Positions 40,064 to 52,688 of a stretch of 64,000 bases of DNA are shown one piece after another. The stretch spans positions 1-64,000 of the forward strand of contig DAIDHD010000046.1 in NCBI GenBank assembly GCA_027459765.1. Direction: 5' to 3'. Source of the DNA: Gammaproteobacteria bacterium. Its GTDB lineage: Bacteria > Pseudomonadota > Gammaproteobacteria > Steroidobacterales > Steroidobacteraceae. The translations under genes and the position numbers were made by a program. A model generated the notes under the pieces. That model searched no databases and had not been told where the DNA came from. It saw nothing but the letters and a program-made list of their open reading frames with translations. Position 1 is the first letter of the stretch; each line of letters opens with the position of its first letter.

Positions 40064-41376
40064 TCGCACGCTTCGCGTTGCTCGGATTGGCGCTGTTCAG
40101 CGCCACCGCCTCGGCGGACATGGCCTCGCAGGGCGAGCGCGGCACCGTGGCCGGCATCGATCTGATAACGTACCGGACGCACGTGAAGGACGTGGTGATC
40201 GTGACCGGCGCCTTGCCCGCCGGCGATGCGATGGCCGGCGGCGGCAACATCGCCATCCCCACCCTGACCGGCATGATGCTCGACCGCGGCACCAAGTCGC
40301 TCGACAAGTTCGCGGTGGCGAAGCAGCTCGACGACGTGGGCGCGCAGATCGCGTTCGGCGTCGGACCACAGAGCGTGCAGGTGCAGGCGCGTTGCCTCGC
40401 CAAGGATCTGCCGTTGGTGATCGGGCTGATCGCCGCGGAGCTTCGCGAGCCGGCGTTTTCCTCCGCGGAATTCGCCAAGGCCCGGCAACAGTTCATCGGT
40501 TCGCTGGAGGCGGCGTTGCAGAGCACGGAGAGCCGCGCACAGGAGGCGTTCGGCCTCGCAGCCTATCCGCAGGGCCACCCGAATCGGCCGCACGGCACCG
40601 AGGAGTACATCGCGGCGGCGAAGAATGCGAAGCTCGAGGACGTCAAGAGCTTCCACGCCCGTTTCTACGGTCCTGCGCACATGACGCTGGTGTTGGCCGG
40701 TGACGTGCCCCCGGATGCGCGCACCGTGGTGGCGAAGGCGTTCGACGGCTGGAGCGGCGGTCAGGACTACCTGCAGCCGGCGTCACCCGCCAGGCCCTCC
40801 GGACCGCGGCTCGTGTCGGTGCCGTTGAAGGACAAGCCGAGCGTCACCGTGATCATGGGCGAACCGACCGGCATCAAGTACCGCGATCCGGACGGACTCG
40901 CGTTGCACGTGGGGACCGCCATCCTCGGCCACGGATTCACGAGCCGGCTCATGGGGGTGGTGCGCGACAAGGAAGGCCTGACCTACAACATCAGCGCCTC
41001 GATCGCGCAGGACACGGTCACCGACGGCACGTTCAGCGTCAGCGCGAGCTTCGCGCCGTCGCTGCTCGAGCGCGGGATCTCCTCCACGCAGCGCGAGATC
41101 GAAGGCTGGTGGCGGGACGGCGTGACCGAGCGGGAACTGTCCGACCGCAAGCGCGGCATTGTCGGCGGCTATTTCGTCGGTCTGTCGACGACGGCGGGGG
41201 TCGCCGGCACCATCCTCGTGAATGCGCAGCGCGGATTCGGGCTGTCGTGGCTGGACGGGTATCCCGCGGCCGTCGAAGCGTTGTCGCGGGATGCCGTCAA
41301 TCAGGCGATCCACAGCCACGTCGACCCGGCGTCGCTGGTGGTGGTCGAGGCGGGCAGCGTGCCGGGAGCACGCTGA
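40060..41376 (+). CDS. M16 family protein, non-catalytic partner
   Basis: A 438-residue protein with a Sec signal (MIARFALLGLALFSATASA) and the M16 fold: GGNIAIPTLTGMMLDRGT, SFHARFYGPAHMTLVLAGD, and the conserved late DKEGLTYNISA. It has no HxxEH motif, so it should be the inactive subunit, shaping the chamber for the upstream protease. The ATGA overlap assures equal synthesis. It is convergent with acnA, with a 12-bp hairpin between them. Confidence 0.85.
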   Translation: MIARFALLGLALFSATASADMASQGERGTVAGIDLITYRTHVKDVVIVTGALPAGDAMAGGGNIAIPTLTGMMLDRGTKSLDKFAVAKQLDDVGAQIAFGVGPQSVQVQARCLAKDLPLVIGLIAAELREPAFSSAEFAKARQQFIGSLEAALQSTESRAQEAFGLAAYPQGHPNRPHGTEEYIAAAKNAKLEDVKSFHARFYGPAHMTLVLAGDVPPDARTVVAKAFDGWSGGQDYLQPASPARPSGPRLVSVPLKDKPSVTVIMGEPTGIKYRDPDGLALHVGTAILGHGFTSRLMGVVRDKEGLTYNISASIAQDTVTDGTFSVSASFAPSLLERGISSTQREIEGWWRDGVTERELSDRKRGIVGGYFVGLSTTAGVAGTILVNAQRGFGLSWLDGYPAAVEALSRDAVNQAIHSHVDPASLVVVEAGSVPGAR

Positions 41377-41400
41377 CGCCGCGGCGTTCGCGATAGCCGC

Positions 41401-41428
41401 GCCCGGCGCGCCCCGCGGCGCGCCGGGC
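41401..41428. terminator. 12-bp GC hairpin between convergent M16 and acnA genes
   Basis: GCCCGGCGCGCC (41401-41412) pairs perfectly with 41417-41428 around a four-base loop. It lies between two convergent stop codons and could end transcripts from both sides, although there is no T tract. Confidence 0.55.
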
Positions 41429-41434
41429 GAGCTC

Positions 41435-44128
<2,694 letters not shown>

Positions 44129-44148
44129 GTCTCCTCCACGTCGTTGTT

Positions 44149-45315
44149 TCAAACGGCCGCGGCGCTGGTCGCGCGCCCGGCCGCGGCCGGCGACCCCGGG
44201 GTCGCCGCTGATGCATCCAGCGGACGTGATATCACGCCGCCGCCCAGACATTCGTCGTCCCGATAAAAAACCGCATACTGGCCGGGCGTCACCGCCCGTG
44301 CCGGACGCTCGAGTCGCACCTGCCAGCGGTCGCCGCCCAGGTGCGCAAGCTCGCAGGCGAGGTCGGCCTGTCGATAGCGCGTCTTGACGGCACAGCGCGT
44401 CCCGGAGGCGGGCGTCGCGCCGATGAAGCAAGCCGCCTCCACCTCGAACGCGGAGGTCAGCAGCAGCGGGTGGTCGGGATCCTGCACGACGATCAGCGCG
44501 CGTCGCGCGACGTCCTTCGCGGCGACGTACCAGGGCGCCGCGGCTGCGCCCGCCTTGCCGCCCAATCCCAGCCCGGACCTCTGTCCGAGCGTGTACAGGG
44601 CCAGGCCCCGGTGTTCACCCAGCAAGCGCCCGTCGGGCGTCTCGATCGGCCCCGGCTCGGTGACCAGGTGCTGCGACAGGAACTCGCCGAACGGGCGTTC
44701 ACCGATGAAGCAGATGCCGGTGCTGTCGGGCTTGTCGTGGACGCGGAGGCCCGCGTCCCGGGCGCGGCGCCGCACTTCGGTCTTCACGAGCTCGCCCAGG
44801 GGAAACAGGGTGCGCGCCAGAGCCTCGGCAGGCACCGCGTGCAGGAAATAGCTCTGGTCCTTGCCCGCATCGGCGGCCTTGAGCAGGCGCACGCGGCCAT
44901 GATCGTGACGCAGGCGCGCGTAGTGTCCGGTCGCGACCCAGTCGGCGCCCAGGCGGCGCAGATAGGGCAGACAAGCGCCGAACTTGATCTCGCGATTGCA
45001 CAGCACGTCGGGGTTGGGAGTGCGGCCGGCGGCGTACTCGCGCAGGAAATCGCTGAACACCCGCGCGCGGTACTCGGCGGCGAAGTTGACCCGGTGCAGT
45101 GGGATGCCGAGGGTTTCGCACACGCGCCGCGCGTCCTGAAAATCCTCGGCGGCGGTGCAGTAGGCGTCCTCGTCGTCCCAGTTGGACATGAAGAATCCCT
45201 GCACCCGGTATCCCTTGTCGCGAAGCAGCAAGGCGGCGACGGCGGAATCGACGCCGCCGGACAGGCCGACCATGACGGTGCCCGCGGTGCGCGGATCGGG
45301 AAAATCGACGGTCAT
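44149..45315 (-). CDS. mnmA: tRNA-specific 2-thiouridylase
   Basis: A 388-residue enzyme of the PP-loop type with [12 protein letters not shown] at the N terminus, the [24 protein letters not shown] block, the catalytic cysteine within NREIKFG context (C in VLCNREI), and [11 protein letters not shown]. It thiolates uridine 34 of Lys, Glu and Gln tRNAs. The start at 45315 is chosen because a TATAAT overlaps the earlier in-frame ATG (45324) and stands seven bases before this one. It lies directly upstream of acnA. Confidence 0.95.
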   Translation of the reverse strand: MTVDFPDPRTAGTVMVGLSGGVDSAVAALLLRDKGYRVQGFFMSNWDDEDAYCTAAEDFQDARRVCETLGIPLHRVNFAAEYRARVFSDFLREYAAGRTPNPDVLCNREIKFGACLPYLRRLGADWVATGHYARLRHDHGRVRLLKAADAGKDQSYFLHAVPAEALARTLFPLGELVKTEVRRRARDAGLRVHDKPDSTGICFIGERPFGEFLSQHLVTEPGPIETPDGRLLGEHRGLALYTLGQRSGLGLGGKAGAAAAPWYVAAKDVARRALIVVQDPDHPLLLTSAFEVEAACFIGATPASGTRCAVKTRYRQADLACELAHLGGDRWQVRLERPARAVTPGQYAVFYRDDECLGGGVISRPLDASAATPGSPAAAGRATSAAAV

Positions 45316-45322
45316 CCCGCGC

Positions 45323-45328
45323 ATTATA
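45323..45328 (-). promoter_or_regulatory. -10 element (TATAAT) before mnmA
   Basis: TATAAT on the minus strand ends seven bases before the ATG at 45315, so mnmA mRNA may begin at or beside its start codon. Confidence 0.5.
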
Positions 45329-45346
45329 GCGGCGCGGGGGCGGTGC

Positions 45347-45889
45347 CTACATGAGCATCTGCCGCATCTGCGATTCTTGCATGCTCGTCTGCCACACCTC
45401 GTCGAAGAAGTTGAGGTAGCGGCGCACGACGGCTTGATCGTTCATGTCGGAGATGCCGTCCCAGCGGTCGGTCTGCAGCCGGTAAACCAGGGCCTTGTCG
45501 TCGGCGATGATGAACGCGCCGGCGCTCGCCGGATACTCGGGGCTCATCACGCGCATGTCGATGCAGCTGGTGAGCTTGCGGGCCAGCAGCAGAAAGCGGT
45601 TGTTGTCGAACATCGCCCGCGTCGGATCCGCGAGCAGCACGCGCACCTTGGCGTAGGAGCGCGCGAGGACCAGGCGCTTGATCGCCTCCAGGAAAGGTTC
45701 CTCGCCGTAGATCAGCGGCTCGAGATCCGCGGTGAAGATCGACAGCAGACGCTGCGCCGACTGCGCCACCTTCAGGCTCGCTGCGCGCACCTCGGGCATG
45801 GTGGTCAGAATCGTCCGGGTGCTGGGCCCGCCGGCCGTCGGCGTCGGCGTTCCCGCCAGCTTCGTTGGATCGTCCGAATGTCCCGCCAT
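45347..45889 (-). CDS. Conserved gammaproteobacterial hypothetical protein
   Basis: A 180-residue soluble protein with no signal or membrane segment. The mid part (SYAKVRVLLADPTRAMFDNNRFLLLARKL, split by variable loops) has the look of one half of a phospholipase-D-like fold but lacks the HKD motif; I believe it matches a gammaproteobacterial family of unknown function found near tRNA-modifying genes. The ATG at 45889 is preferred; the frame is open to 45949. It lies between purB and mnmA on the same strand. Confidence 0.6.
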   Translation of the reverse strand: MAGHSDDPTKLAGTPTPTAGGPSTRTILTTMPEVRAASLKVAQSAQRLLSIFTADLEPLIYGEEPFLEAIKRLVLARSYAKVRVLLADPTRAMFDNNRFLLLARKLTSCIDMRVMSPEYPASAGAFIIADDKALVYRLQTDRWDGISDMNDQAVVRRYLNFFDEVWQTSMQESQMRQMLM

Positions 45890-45985
45890 GAATCTGCGCT
45901 CCGCCGGGGCAGGGCCAGAACATCGGCCCACGAGCCCTCGAGAGCACATGCTACCGCCGCGACGCAGTTCCTCTTGTCAACTGCG

Positions 45986-47377
45986 TCACGTTTCCCGACC
46001 CTGCGCGACCTCGGGAAGGCGTGCCAGCGCCTCGGCGAGCCCGCGGTAGGACGCCGGCGTCAGCGCGAGCAGACGCGCCTCGTCGGCGGACGGCAGCCCG
46101 AGCGAGCGCACCAGCGAGTGAACCGCGTCGCGGTCGATCGCCCGTCCGCGGCTGAATTCCTTCAGCCGGTCGTAGGCACCCGGGATGCCGTGGGCGCGCA
46201 TCACGGTCTGGATGGCCTCCGCCAGCACCTCCCAGGCGCCGTCGAGGTCCGCGGCCAGACGCCGTTCGTCCACGTCCACCTTGCCGAGCCCCGTTTCCAG
46301 CGACCGGTAGGCGAGCGCGGCGTGACCGAGGGCGACGCCGACGTTGCGCAGCACCGTCGAGTCCGTGAGGTCGCGCTGCAGACGGGAGATGGGCAGCTTC
46401 TCGGCGAAGTGGGCCAGCAGCGCGTTCGCGACGCCGAGATTGCCCTCGGCGTTCTCGAAATCGATGGGATTGACCTTGTGCGGCATGGTCGAGGAGCCCA
46501 CCTCGCCGGCGACCGCGCGCTGGCGAAAGTAACCGAGGGAGATGTAGCTCCACATGTCGCGTGCGAAGTCGATGAGCACGGTGTTGGCGCGCATGACCGC
46601 GTGGCAGTACTCGGCGATCCAGTCGTGCGGCTCGATCTGGGTGGTCAGCGGGTTGCCGGCGATTCCCAGCGATTCGACGAACGCGGCGCTGAAGGCCGGC
46701 CAATCGACCTGCGGCAGCGCCGCCACGTGGGCGTTGAAGTTGCCGACGGCGCCGTTCATCTTGCCGAGGATGACGACCCGTTCCAGCGAGAGGATCCGTC
46801 CCTGAAGGCGTGCCGCGACGTTGGCGAGTTCCTTGCCGACCGTGGTCGGGGACGCCGTCTGGCCGTGGGTGCGCGCGAGCATCGTCACCCCGGCATAACG
46901 GCTGGCGCCGTCGCCGAGCCAGCGCGCCAGGCCGCGCAGCGCCGGGACGAGCACCTGCGCGCGCGCCGCCCGCAGCATCGAGGCGTAGGCGAGGTTGTTG
47001 ACGTCCTCGGAGGTGCAGCCGAAGTGTACCCACTCGAGCTGCGCCGGGGACGCGCCGCGCGCCTCGAGCTCGTCGCGGATCCAGTACTCCACGGCCTTGA
47101 CGTCGTGATTCGTGCGCGCCTCGATCGCCTTGATGGCGGCGACGTCGGTTGCGCCGGGATCGGCCGCGAGCTCATCGATCCAGGCGCGCGCCGTCGCCGG
47201 CAGCGTGGCGAGCGCCGCCGCCGCGGGTCCGCCCGCGAGCGCCCGCAGCCAGGCGCACTCGACGCGCACGCGTTCGCGCATCAGCCCCGCCTCGCTGAAG
47301 ATGCGGCGCAGTTGCGTCAGTTTGGCGGCGTAGCGGCCGTCGAGGGGCGACAGCGCGTCGGTGGCTTGAATGGACAT
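45986..47377 (-). CDS. purB: Adenylosuccinate lyase
   Basis: A 463-residue fumarase/aspartase-fold enzyme with the signature SSTMPHKVNPIDFENAEG. LSPLDGRYA at the start, TARTHGQTASPTTVGKE (as LARTHGQTAS) and the length show the long E. coli PurB type. It performs two purine-synthesis steps, splitting SAICAR and adenylosuccinate. The start is the ATG before SIQATDALSPLDGRY. mnmA and purB are commonly close in gammaproteobacteria. It is divergent from nudL. Confidence 0.95.
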   Translation of the reverse strand: MSIQATDALSPLDGRYAAKLTQLRRIFSEAGLMRERVRVECAWLRALAGGPAAAALATLPATARAWIDELAADPGATDVAAIKAIEARTNHDVKAVEYWIRDELEARGASPAQLEWVHFGCTSEDVNNLAYASMLRAARAQVLVPALRGLARWLGDGASRYAGVTMLARTHGQTASPTTVGKELANVAARLQGRILSLERVVILGKMNGAVGNFNAHVAALPQVDWPAFSAAFVESLGIAGNPLTTQIEPHDWIAEYCHAVMRANTVLIDFARDMWSYISLGYFRQRAVAGEVGSSTMPHKVNPIDFENAEGNLGVANALLAHFAEKLPISRLQRDLTDSTVLRNVGVALGHAALAYRSLETGLGKVDVDERRLAADLDGAWEVLAEAIQTVMRAHGIPGAYDRLKEFSRGRAIDRDAVHSLVRSLGLPSADEARLLALTPASYRGLAEALARLPEVAQGRET

Positions 47378-47468
47378 GATCTCTCGAGGGGAACCTGGCG
47401 TGCCCGCGGGCGCTCGATAGTACCGCAAAGCGCGCCGATCTGGCGCTGTCAGACACACGCCCATTGCC

Positions 47469-47474
47469 TATAAT
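47469..47474 (+). promoter_or_regulatory. -10 element (TATAAT) of the nudL-mazG-hrpA run
   Basis: A perfect TATAAT stands 18 bases before the TTG start at 47493, with CGGAG between as a ribosome binding site, so this gene has a short leader. Confidence 0.55.
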
Positions 47475-47492
47475 CACGCCCGGAGCCATCGA

Positions 47493-48158
47493 TTGACCAA
47501 CCAGCCATTCGCGCCGCGCCGCCCGCTGACGCGCGCCCACATCGCCGCCGTGCTCGAACGCCGCGCCTCGCCGCCCGGCGAGGACATGCTGTGGCTGAGC
47601 GACGCGCCGGCCGAGGTCGTGGAACGGGTGCGGGCCGCGTTGCCGGAGCGTAGCGTGCCGGCGGCGGTGCTCGTGCCCCTGGTCGAGCGCGAGCACGGGT
47701 TCACCGTGCTGCTGACCCAGCGCGCAGCCACGCTCAAGGCGCACGCCGGACAGGTGAGTTTTCCCGGCGGACGCATCGAACCCGGAGACGCCGACGCGTG
47801 GGCTGCCGCGCTGCGCGAGGCGCGCGAGGAAATCGGTCTTGCCGCGAGCGACGTGGAATTCGCGGGCTATCTGCCCGACCATCTGCTCGGCACGGGCTTC
47901 CGCGTCACGCCCGTGGTCGGCTTCGTCGCTCCCGACCGTGAGCTGCGCATCGCCGCCGCCGAAGTGCACGACGTATTCGAGGTGCCGCTGGACTACGTTC
48001 TCGACCCGGCCAATCACCAGGCGCGCGAGCGCCGCATCGGCGAGTTGACGCTCGTATTTCGCGACATTCCGTTCGGTGACCGGCTCATCTGGGGAGCCAC
48101 CGCGAGCATGCTGATGACGCTGCGGCGGCGCCTGCTCGAACGGGCGCCGCCGCCGTGA
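47493..48158 (+). CDS. nudL: CoA pyrophosphohydrolase-type Nudix enzyme
   Basis: A 221-residue Nudix hydrolase. The UPF0035/CoA-specific motif LLTQRAATLKAHAGQVSFPGG runs directly into the Nudix box with REAREEIGL, in which the first acidic position is Asp instead of Glu. It likely splits CoA and its derivatives to 4'-phosphopantetheine and ADP. The start is a TTG, supported by CGGAG upstream. The stop overlaps the GTG start of mazG. Confidence 0.85.
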   Translation: MTNQPFAPRRPLTRAHIAAVLERRASPPGEDMLWLSDAPAEVVERVRAALPERSVPAAVLVPLVEREHGFTVLLTQRAATLKAHAGQVSFPGGRIEPGDADAWAAALREAREEIGLAASDVEFAGYLPDHLLGTGFRVTPVVGFVAPDRELRIAAAEVHDVFEVPLDYVLDPANHQARERRIGELTLVFRDIPFGDRLIWGATASMLMTLRRRLLERAPPP

Positions 48159-48988
48159 GCCGGCCCGCGGCGCCGGGCGGCGCGTCCGCGATCGAGGATC
48201 TGCTCGAGCTCATGGCCACCCTGCGAAGTCCGCAGGGTTGTCCGTGGGACCGCGCGCAGTCGTTCGCGAGCATTGCGCCCTATACGGTCGAGGAAGCCTA
48301 CGAGGTGGCGGACGCAATCGAGCGCGGCGACCTCGACGACCTGCGCGATGAGCTCGGCGACCTGCTCTTCCAGGTGGTGTTCCACGCGCGGCTGGCCGAG
48401 GAGGCGGGCCGCTTCGACTTCGACTCGGTCGCGCGCGCCATCGTCGACAAGCTGCGCCGTCGTCACCCGCACGTGTTCGCTCCCGTTGGCGAGGCCGCAC
48501 GGGCGGCGGCGGCGCCATCGTGGGAGGAGCTCAAGGCACGGGAGCGCGCCGGCAAGCGGCCGGCCGACGGCGCCCTCGACGGGGTGGCGCGAGGGTTGCC
48601 GTCGCTCGCGCGCGCCAACAAGCTCAGCGTGCGCGCCGCGCGCGTCGGCTTCGATTTCGAGCACGCCGAGCAGACGGCCGACAAGGTCGCCGAGGAACTC
48701 GCCGAGGTGCGCGAGGCGGCCCGCGACCTCGAGGCCGCGGGCGCCGGCGCCGACGCCGGCGTGCGTGCCGCGCTGTTCGAGGAGGTCGGCGACCTGTTGT
48801 TCGCGGCCGCGAATCTCGCCCGCAAGCTGAAAGTCGATCCGGAAGCTGCGCTCGCCGCCGCCAACGGCAAGTTCGAGCGCCGCTTCCGCGCGATGGAGGA
48901 CCTCGCGCGTGCGCGCGGCGCCGAGTTCGAGCGCCTGAACCTCGCCGATCAGGAAGCTCTCTGGCAGGAGGTCAAACGCCGTGAGTGA
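48155..48988 (+). CDS. mazG: Nucleoside triphosphate pyrophosphohydrolase
   Basis: A 277-residue MazG with the tandem all-alpha NTP-PPase domains. The first carries LRSPQGCPWDRAQSF and EEAYEVADAIERGD with the EExxE-type metal site (DELGDLLFQVVFHARLAEE). The second carries KVAEELAEVREA and FEEVGDLLFAAANLAR. It hydrolyses aberrant NTPs and in E. coli affects ppGpp levels. The GTG start overlaps the nudL stop (GTGA) and its end overlaps hrpA by eight bases, so the three genes are co-translated. Confidence 0.95.
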   Translation: MSRPAAPGGASAIEDLLELMATLRSPQGCPWDRAQSFASIAPYTVEEAYEVADAIERGDLDDLRDELGDLLFQVVFHARLAEEAGRFDFDSVARAIVDKLRRRHPHVFAPVGEAARAAAAPSWEELKARERAGKRPADGALDGVARGLPSLARANKLSVRAARVGFDFEHAEQTADKVAEELAEVREAARDLEAAGAGADAGVRAALFEEVGDLLFAAANLARKLKVDPEAALAAANGKFERRFRAMEDLARARGAEFERLNLADQEALWQEVKRRE

Positions 48989-51900
48989 GGCCGCGACGGC
49001 TCTGCCGATCGCGGCTCACCGGCAGGCCATCCTCGAGGCGCTCGAGCGTCACCCGGTGGTCGTCGTCGCCGCGGACACCGGCTCCGGCAAGAGCACTCAG
49101 ATTCCGCAGTACTGCCTCGCCGCGGGCAGGGGCACGGCGGCACGGATCGCGCACACCCAGCCGAGACGCATCGCCGCGCGTGCGCTGGCGGCGCGCATCG
49201 CCGAGGAGCGCGGCGAAGTCCTCGGCCGGACGGTGGGCTTTCGGGTGCGGTTCGACGACCGAGTGTCCGACGCCACGCGCCTCGTGCTCATGACCGACGG
49301 ATTGCTGCTCGCCGAGCTCAATTCCGATCCGCTGCTGCTGAGATACGACACCGTGATCGTCGACGAGGCGCACGAGCGCTCCCTCAACGTCGACCTGCTG
49401 CTCGGCGTGCTGCGGCGGATCCTGCCGCGGCGCCCGGACCTCAAGGTTATCGTCACGTCCGCAACGCTCGACGTGCAGCGCATCGCGACCTTCTTCGGCG
49501 GCGCGCCGGTCGTCACCGCCGGCGGGCGCACCTACCCGGTGGAAGTGCGCTACGCCGAGCGTCCCCAGGACGCCGACGATCCGGACCTGCCGGCGGCCGT
49601 TCTGCGCGCCTTTCGTGACGCCTGCGACAACCCCGGCGAGGCCGGCGCCGGCGACGTGCTGGTGTTCCTGCCCGGAGAACGCGAGATCCGCGACGTGGGC
49701 GAGGTGCTGGAGCGCGAGCTCGGCGAGGGGATCGAGGTGCTGCCGCTCTACTCGCGCCTCGCCTGGGAGCGCCAGAGCCGGGTGTTCCAGCGCGGCAAGC
49801 GCCGCCGCATCGTGCTCGCCACCAACGTCGCGGAGACCTCGATCACCGTGCCCGGCGTGCGCATCGTCATCGATTCGGGGCTGGCGCGCATCAGCCGCTA
49901 CAGCCCGCGCAGCCGGCTGCAGCGCCTGCCGGTGGAACCAATATCGCGCGCCAGTGCCGAGCAGCGCAAGGGCCGGTGCGGACGGATCGGGCCGGGCCTT
50001 TGCCTGCGCCTGTACGCCGAGGATGACTTCGAGGCGCGTCCGGCCTTCACGGAACCCGAGGTGCTGCGCACGAATCTCGCCGCGCTCCTGCTGCGGCTGG
50101 CCGCGGACGGGCTCGGCACCGCGGAGGAGTTCCCGTTCATCGACGCGCCGGACGCGCGCGCGCTCGCCGACGGCTACCGGCTGCTGCAGGAGCTGACCGC
50201 GTTCGACGAGGCGCGGCGGATCACGCGCCGCGGGCGTGCCATGGCGCGCCTGCCTCTCGACCCGCGCCTGTCGCGGGCGCTGCTCGAGAGTCGCCGCTTC
50301 CGCGCCGAAGCCGAACTACTGGCGATAGTCTCCGCCTTGAGCGTGCCCGACGTGCGTCTCGCCGAGGCCGATCGGCCGGGCGAGGAATCGGCCTTGCCCG
50401 AGGACGGCCGCTCGGAATTCACCGCGCTGTACGCGCTCTGGCGGTCCTACCGACGCGCGCGCGAGGGATCGCGCCGCGACCTGCGCGCCTGGTGCCGCGA
50501 ACGCGGCCTGTCGCTGCTGCGCTTGTCGGAGTGGGAGGACGTGCACGGTCAGGTGGCGGAGCGGGCGGCGGAGGTCGGCATCCGCCCGGGCCCGCGTCCG
50601 GCCAGCTACACGGCGGTGCACCGCTCGCTGCTGGCGGGTTTCGCCACGCTCGTCGGAGTGCGCAGCGAGGAGGGCGCCTACCTGGGCACCCGAGGCACGC
50701 GGTTCTTCATCTTTCCGGGATCGCCGCTGCACAAGCGCAAGCCGCGCTGGATCATGGCTTCCCACATCGTCGAGACGTCGCGGGTGTTCGCCCGGCGAGT
50801 GGCGCAGATCGAGCCTGCCTGGATCGAGGACGCGGCGGCGCACCTGATCAAGCGCGAGTATCTGGAGCCGGACTGGGACGAGGCCAGCGAGGCGGTCACG
50901 GCGCGCGAACGGGTGGTGTTCCTGGGACTGGTGCTGAGCGCCGGTCGGCGCATCAACTACGGCCCGATCGCGCCCGAGGAGGCGCGCCACATATTCGCGC
51001 GCGAGGCGCTGGTCCACGGCCGGCTGCGCCGGCGCCCCGCGTGGCTCGAAGCGAACGACGCCGCGCTGCGCGACGCATACGCACTCGAGGCGCGGCTGCG
51101 CAGCCGCGATCTGGTGCACCCGCTCGAGCACTTCGTCGAGTTCTACGATCGCGCGCTGCCGCGCCAGGTGTCGAGCGCGGCCACGCTCGATCACTTCACC
51201 CGCAACGCGACGGCGGCGGACCTGGCCGTGCTCGCGCTCGCTTCCGCGGACGTCTTGCGCAGGCCGCCCGACGCGGCGTTGCTGGCGGCCTTTCCGGAGC
51301 GCGTGCGGCTCGCCGGGGTGGAGGTCGCCGTGGTGTATCGCTTCGAACCCGGCGAAGCGGACGACGGCGTGTGCCTCGAAGTGCCCCTGCTCGCGCTGCC
51401 GGCCGTGGATGTCACGGCGGTCGCCGGCGCCGTGCCGGGCCTGATCGAACCCCGGCTGCAGACGCTGTTGCGTTCGCTGCCGAAGGAGGCGCGCCGGCAG
51501 CTCATTCCGATACCGCAGACCGCTGCGGCCTATCTGCAGAGCCTGGAGGCGCCGTCCAGCGATCCGCAGCGGCTGGCGGACTGGTTGGCCGAGGCTCGCG
51601 GCATCCCGAGGACGTCGCTGCGCTTCGACCTCGCCGCGATGCCGCCACACCTCGTGCCGCGCGTCGCGGTGCTCGACGCCGGCCGCGTCGTGGCGGCGGG
51701 GCACGACCTGAAGGCGCTGCGGCGCGAATGCGCGCGCGCGCTGCGCGAGGCGCTGGAGCGCGTCGCCCGGGAGCGCTTTCCCGCGCCGTGGCGCGGGTTC
51801 GATGCGGCGGAGTTGCCCGAGCAGATCGACCTGCCGGTGGACGGCGGCTCGTGTCCGGCCTACACGGCGCTCGAGCGGCGCGACTCGGGCTTCGTGGTGG

Positions 51901-52652
51901 TTCTGGAGCCCTCGCGCGCCGAGGCCACCCGGCGCTGGACGACCGGCGCCGTGGCGCTGGCGCAGGCCGAGCTTGCGTCGCTGATCCGGCCATTCGCCAA
52001 GCATGTGGCCGGCGACGCGCAGTTCATGCTGGCGGCGAGTGCGCACATGACGGGCGATGAGGCGCGCCGCACGGCGGTGCACATCGCCGTGCGGCGCGCC
52101 TGTTTCGGCGAGGAACCGGCGCCACGCACGCGCGAGCAGTTCCGCGAGCGTCTGGAACGGGGGCGCGCGCTGGTATATGCCGCCTACGACGAGTGGCGTG
52201 CCGATGCGCTCGAGTGGCTGGCGCTCGCGCGCACGGTACGGCGTGCGACCGAGGACGCGCGCTTCGCGGCGACGGCCGTGGCGGACGAGACCCGGGCGCA
52301 CGTCGATCGGCTGCTCGCGCCGGGGTCGCTGATCGCCGCCTCCGATGACTGGGTGCGGCAGTGGACGCGCTACCTCAAGGCGGAGGAGCGACGTTGGCAG
52401 CGCATGCTGGCGCGTGGGCCGGAGTCGCCCGCCGTCGGCGCCAGCATCGACACCTGGAACCGGCGCTACGCCGACCTCGCCGCCGCAGTGGCGGCCGAGG
52501 GTCGTTGGCTGCCGGAGCTGCAGGACCTCGGCCACTGGATCGAGGAGCTGCGCGTGTCGCTGTACGCGCAGGAACTGCGCACTCGTGGCCCGGTGTCCAC
52601 CCAGCGACTCGAGGAGCGCGCGGCGGCCATCGAGCGCTGGCTCGCGCGCTGA
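48981..52652 (+). CDS. hrpA: ATP-dependent RNA helicase of the HrpA type
   Basis: A 1,223-residue DEAH helicase. P-loop ADTGSGKSTQIPQYCL, DEAH in VDEAHERSLN, SAT in TSATLD, ATNVAETSITVPG and QRKGRCGR are all intact, followed by the ratchet/HA2 region, the OB fold and the large C-terminal DUF3418 region, matching the length of E. coli HrpA. It rescues collided or stalled ribosomes on mRNA. Start GTG at 48981. The rest of the frame is uninterrupted. Confidence 0.95.
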   Translation: MSEAATALPIAAHRQAILEALERHPVVVVAADTGSGKSTQIPQYCLAAGRGTAARIAHTQPRRIAARALAARIAEERGEVLGRTVGFRVRFDDRVSDATRLVLMTDGLLLAELNSDPLLLRYDTVIVDEAHERSLNVDLLLGVLRRILPRRPDLKVIVTSATLDVQRIATFFGGAPVVTAGGRTYPVEVRYAERPQDADDPDLPAAVLRAFRDACDNPGEAGAGDVLVFLPGEREIRDVGEVLERELGEGIEVLPLYSRLAWERQSRVFQRGKRRRIVLATNVAETSITVPGVRIVIDSGLARISRYSPRSRLQRLPVEPISRASAEQRKGRCGRIGPGLCLRLYAEDDFEARPAFTEPEVLRTNLAALLLRLAADGLGTAEEFPFIDAPDARALADGYRLLQELTAFDEARRITRRGRAMARLPLDPRLSRALLESRRFRAEAELLAIVSALSVPDVRLAEADRPGEESALPEDGRSEFTALYALWRSYRRAREGSRRDLRAWCRERGLSLLRLSEWEDVHGQVAERAAEVGIRPGPRPASYTAVHRSLLAGFATLVGVRSEEGAYLGTRGTRFFIFPGSPLHKRKPRWIMASHIVETSRVFARRVAQIEPAWIEDAAAHLIKREYLEPDWDEASEAVTARERVVFLGLVLSAGRRINYGPIAPEEARHIFAREALVHGRLRRRPAWLEANDAALRDAYALEARLRSRDLVHPLEHFVEFYDRALPRQVSSAATLDHFTRNATAADLAVLALASADVLRRPPDAALLAAFPERVRLAGVEVAVVYRFEPGEADDGVCLEVPLLALPAVDVTAVAGAVPGLIEPRLQTLLRSLPKEARRQLIPIPQTAAAYLQSLEAPSSDPQRLADWLAEARGIPRTSLRFDLAAMPPHLVPRVAVLDAGRVVAAGHDLKALRRECARALREALERVARERFPAPWRGFDAAELPEQIDLPVDGGSCPAYTALERRDSGFVVVLEPSRAEATRRWTTGAVALAQAELASLIRPFAKHVAGDAQFMLAASAHMTGDEARRTAVHIAVRRACFGEEPAPRTREQFRERLERGRALVYAAYDEWRADALEWLALARTVRRATEDARFAATAVADETRAHVDRLLAPGSLIAASDDWVRQWTRYLKAEERRWQRMLARGPESPAVGASIDTWNRRYADLAAAVAAEGRWLPELQDLGHWIEELRVSLYAQELRTRGPVSTQRLEERAAAIERWLAR

Positions 52653-52688
52653 CCGCCGCCGCGCCGCGTCGCGCGCCGCCCGCCGCGC

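Noticed and set aside
44129..44431. Upstream extension of acnA to 44431
   Set aside because: It overlaps mnmA on the same strand and a strong GGAGGAG stands before the ATG at 44128.
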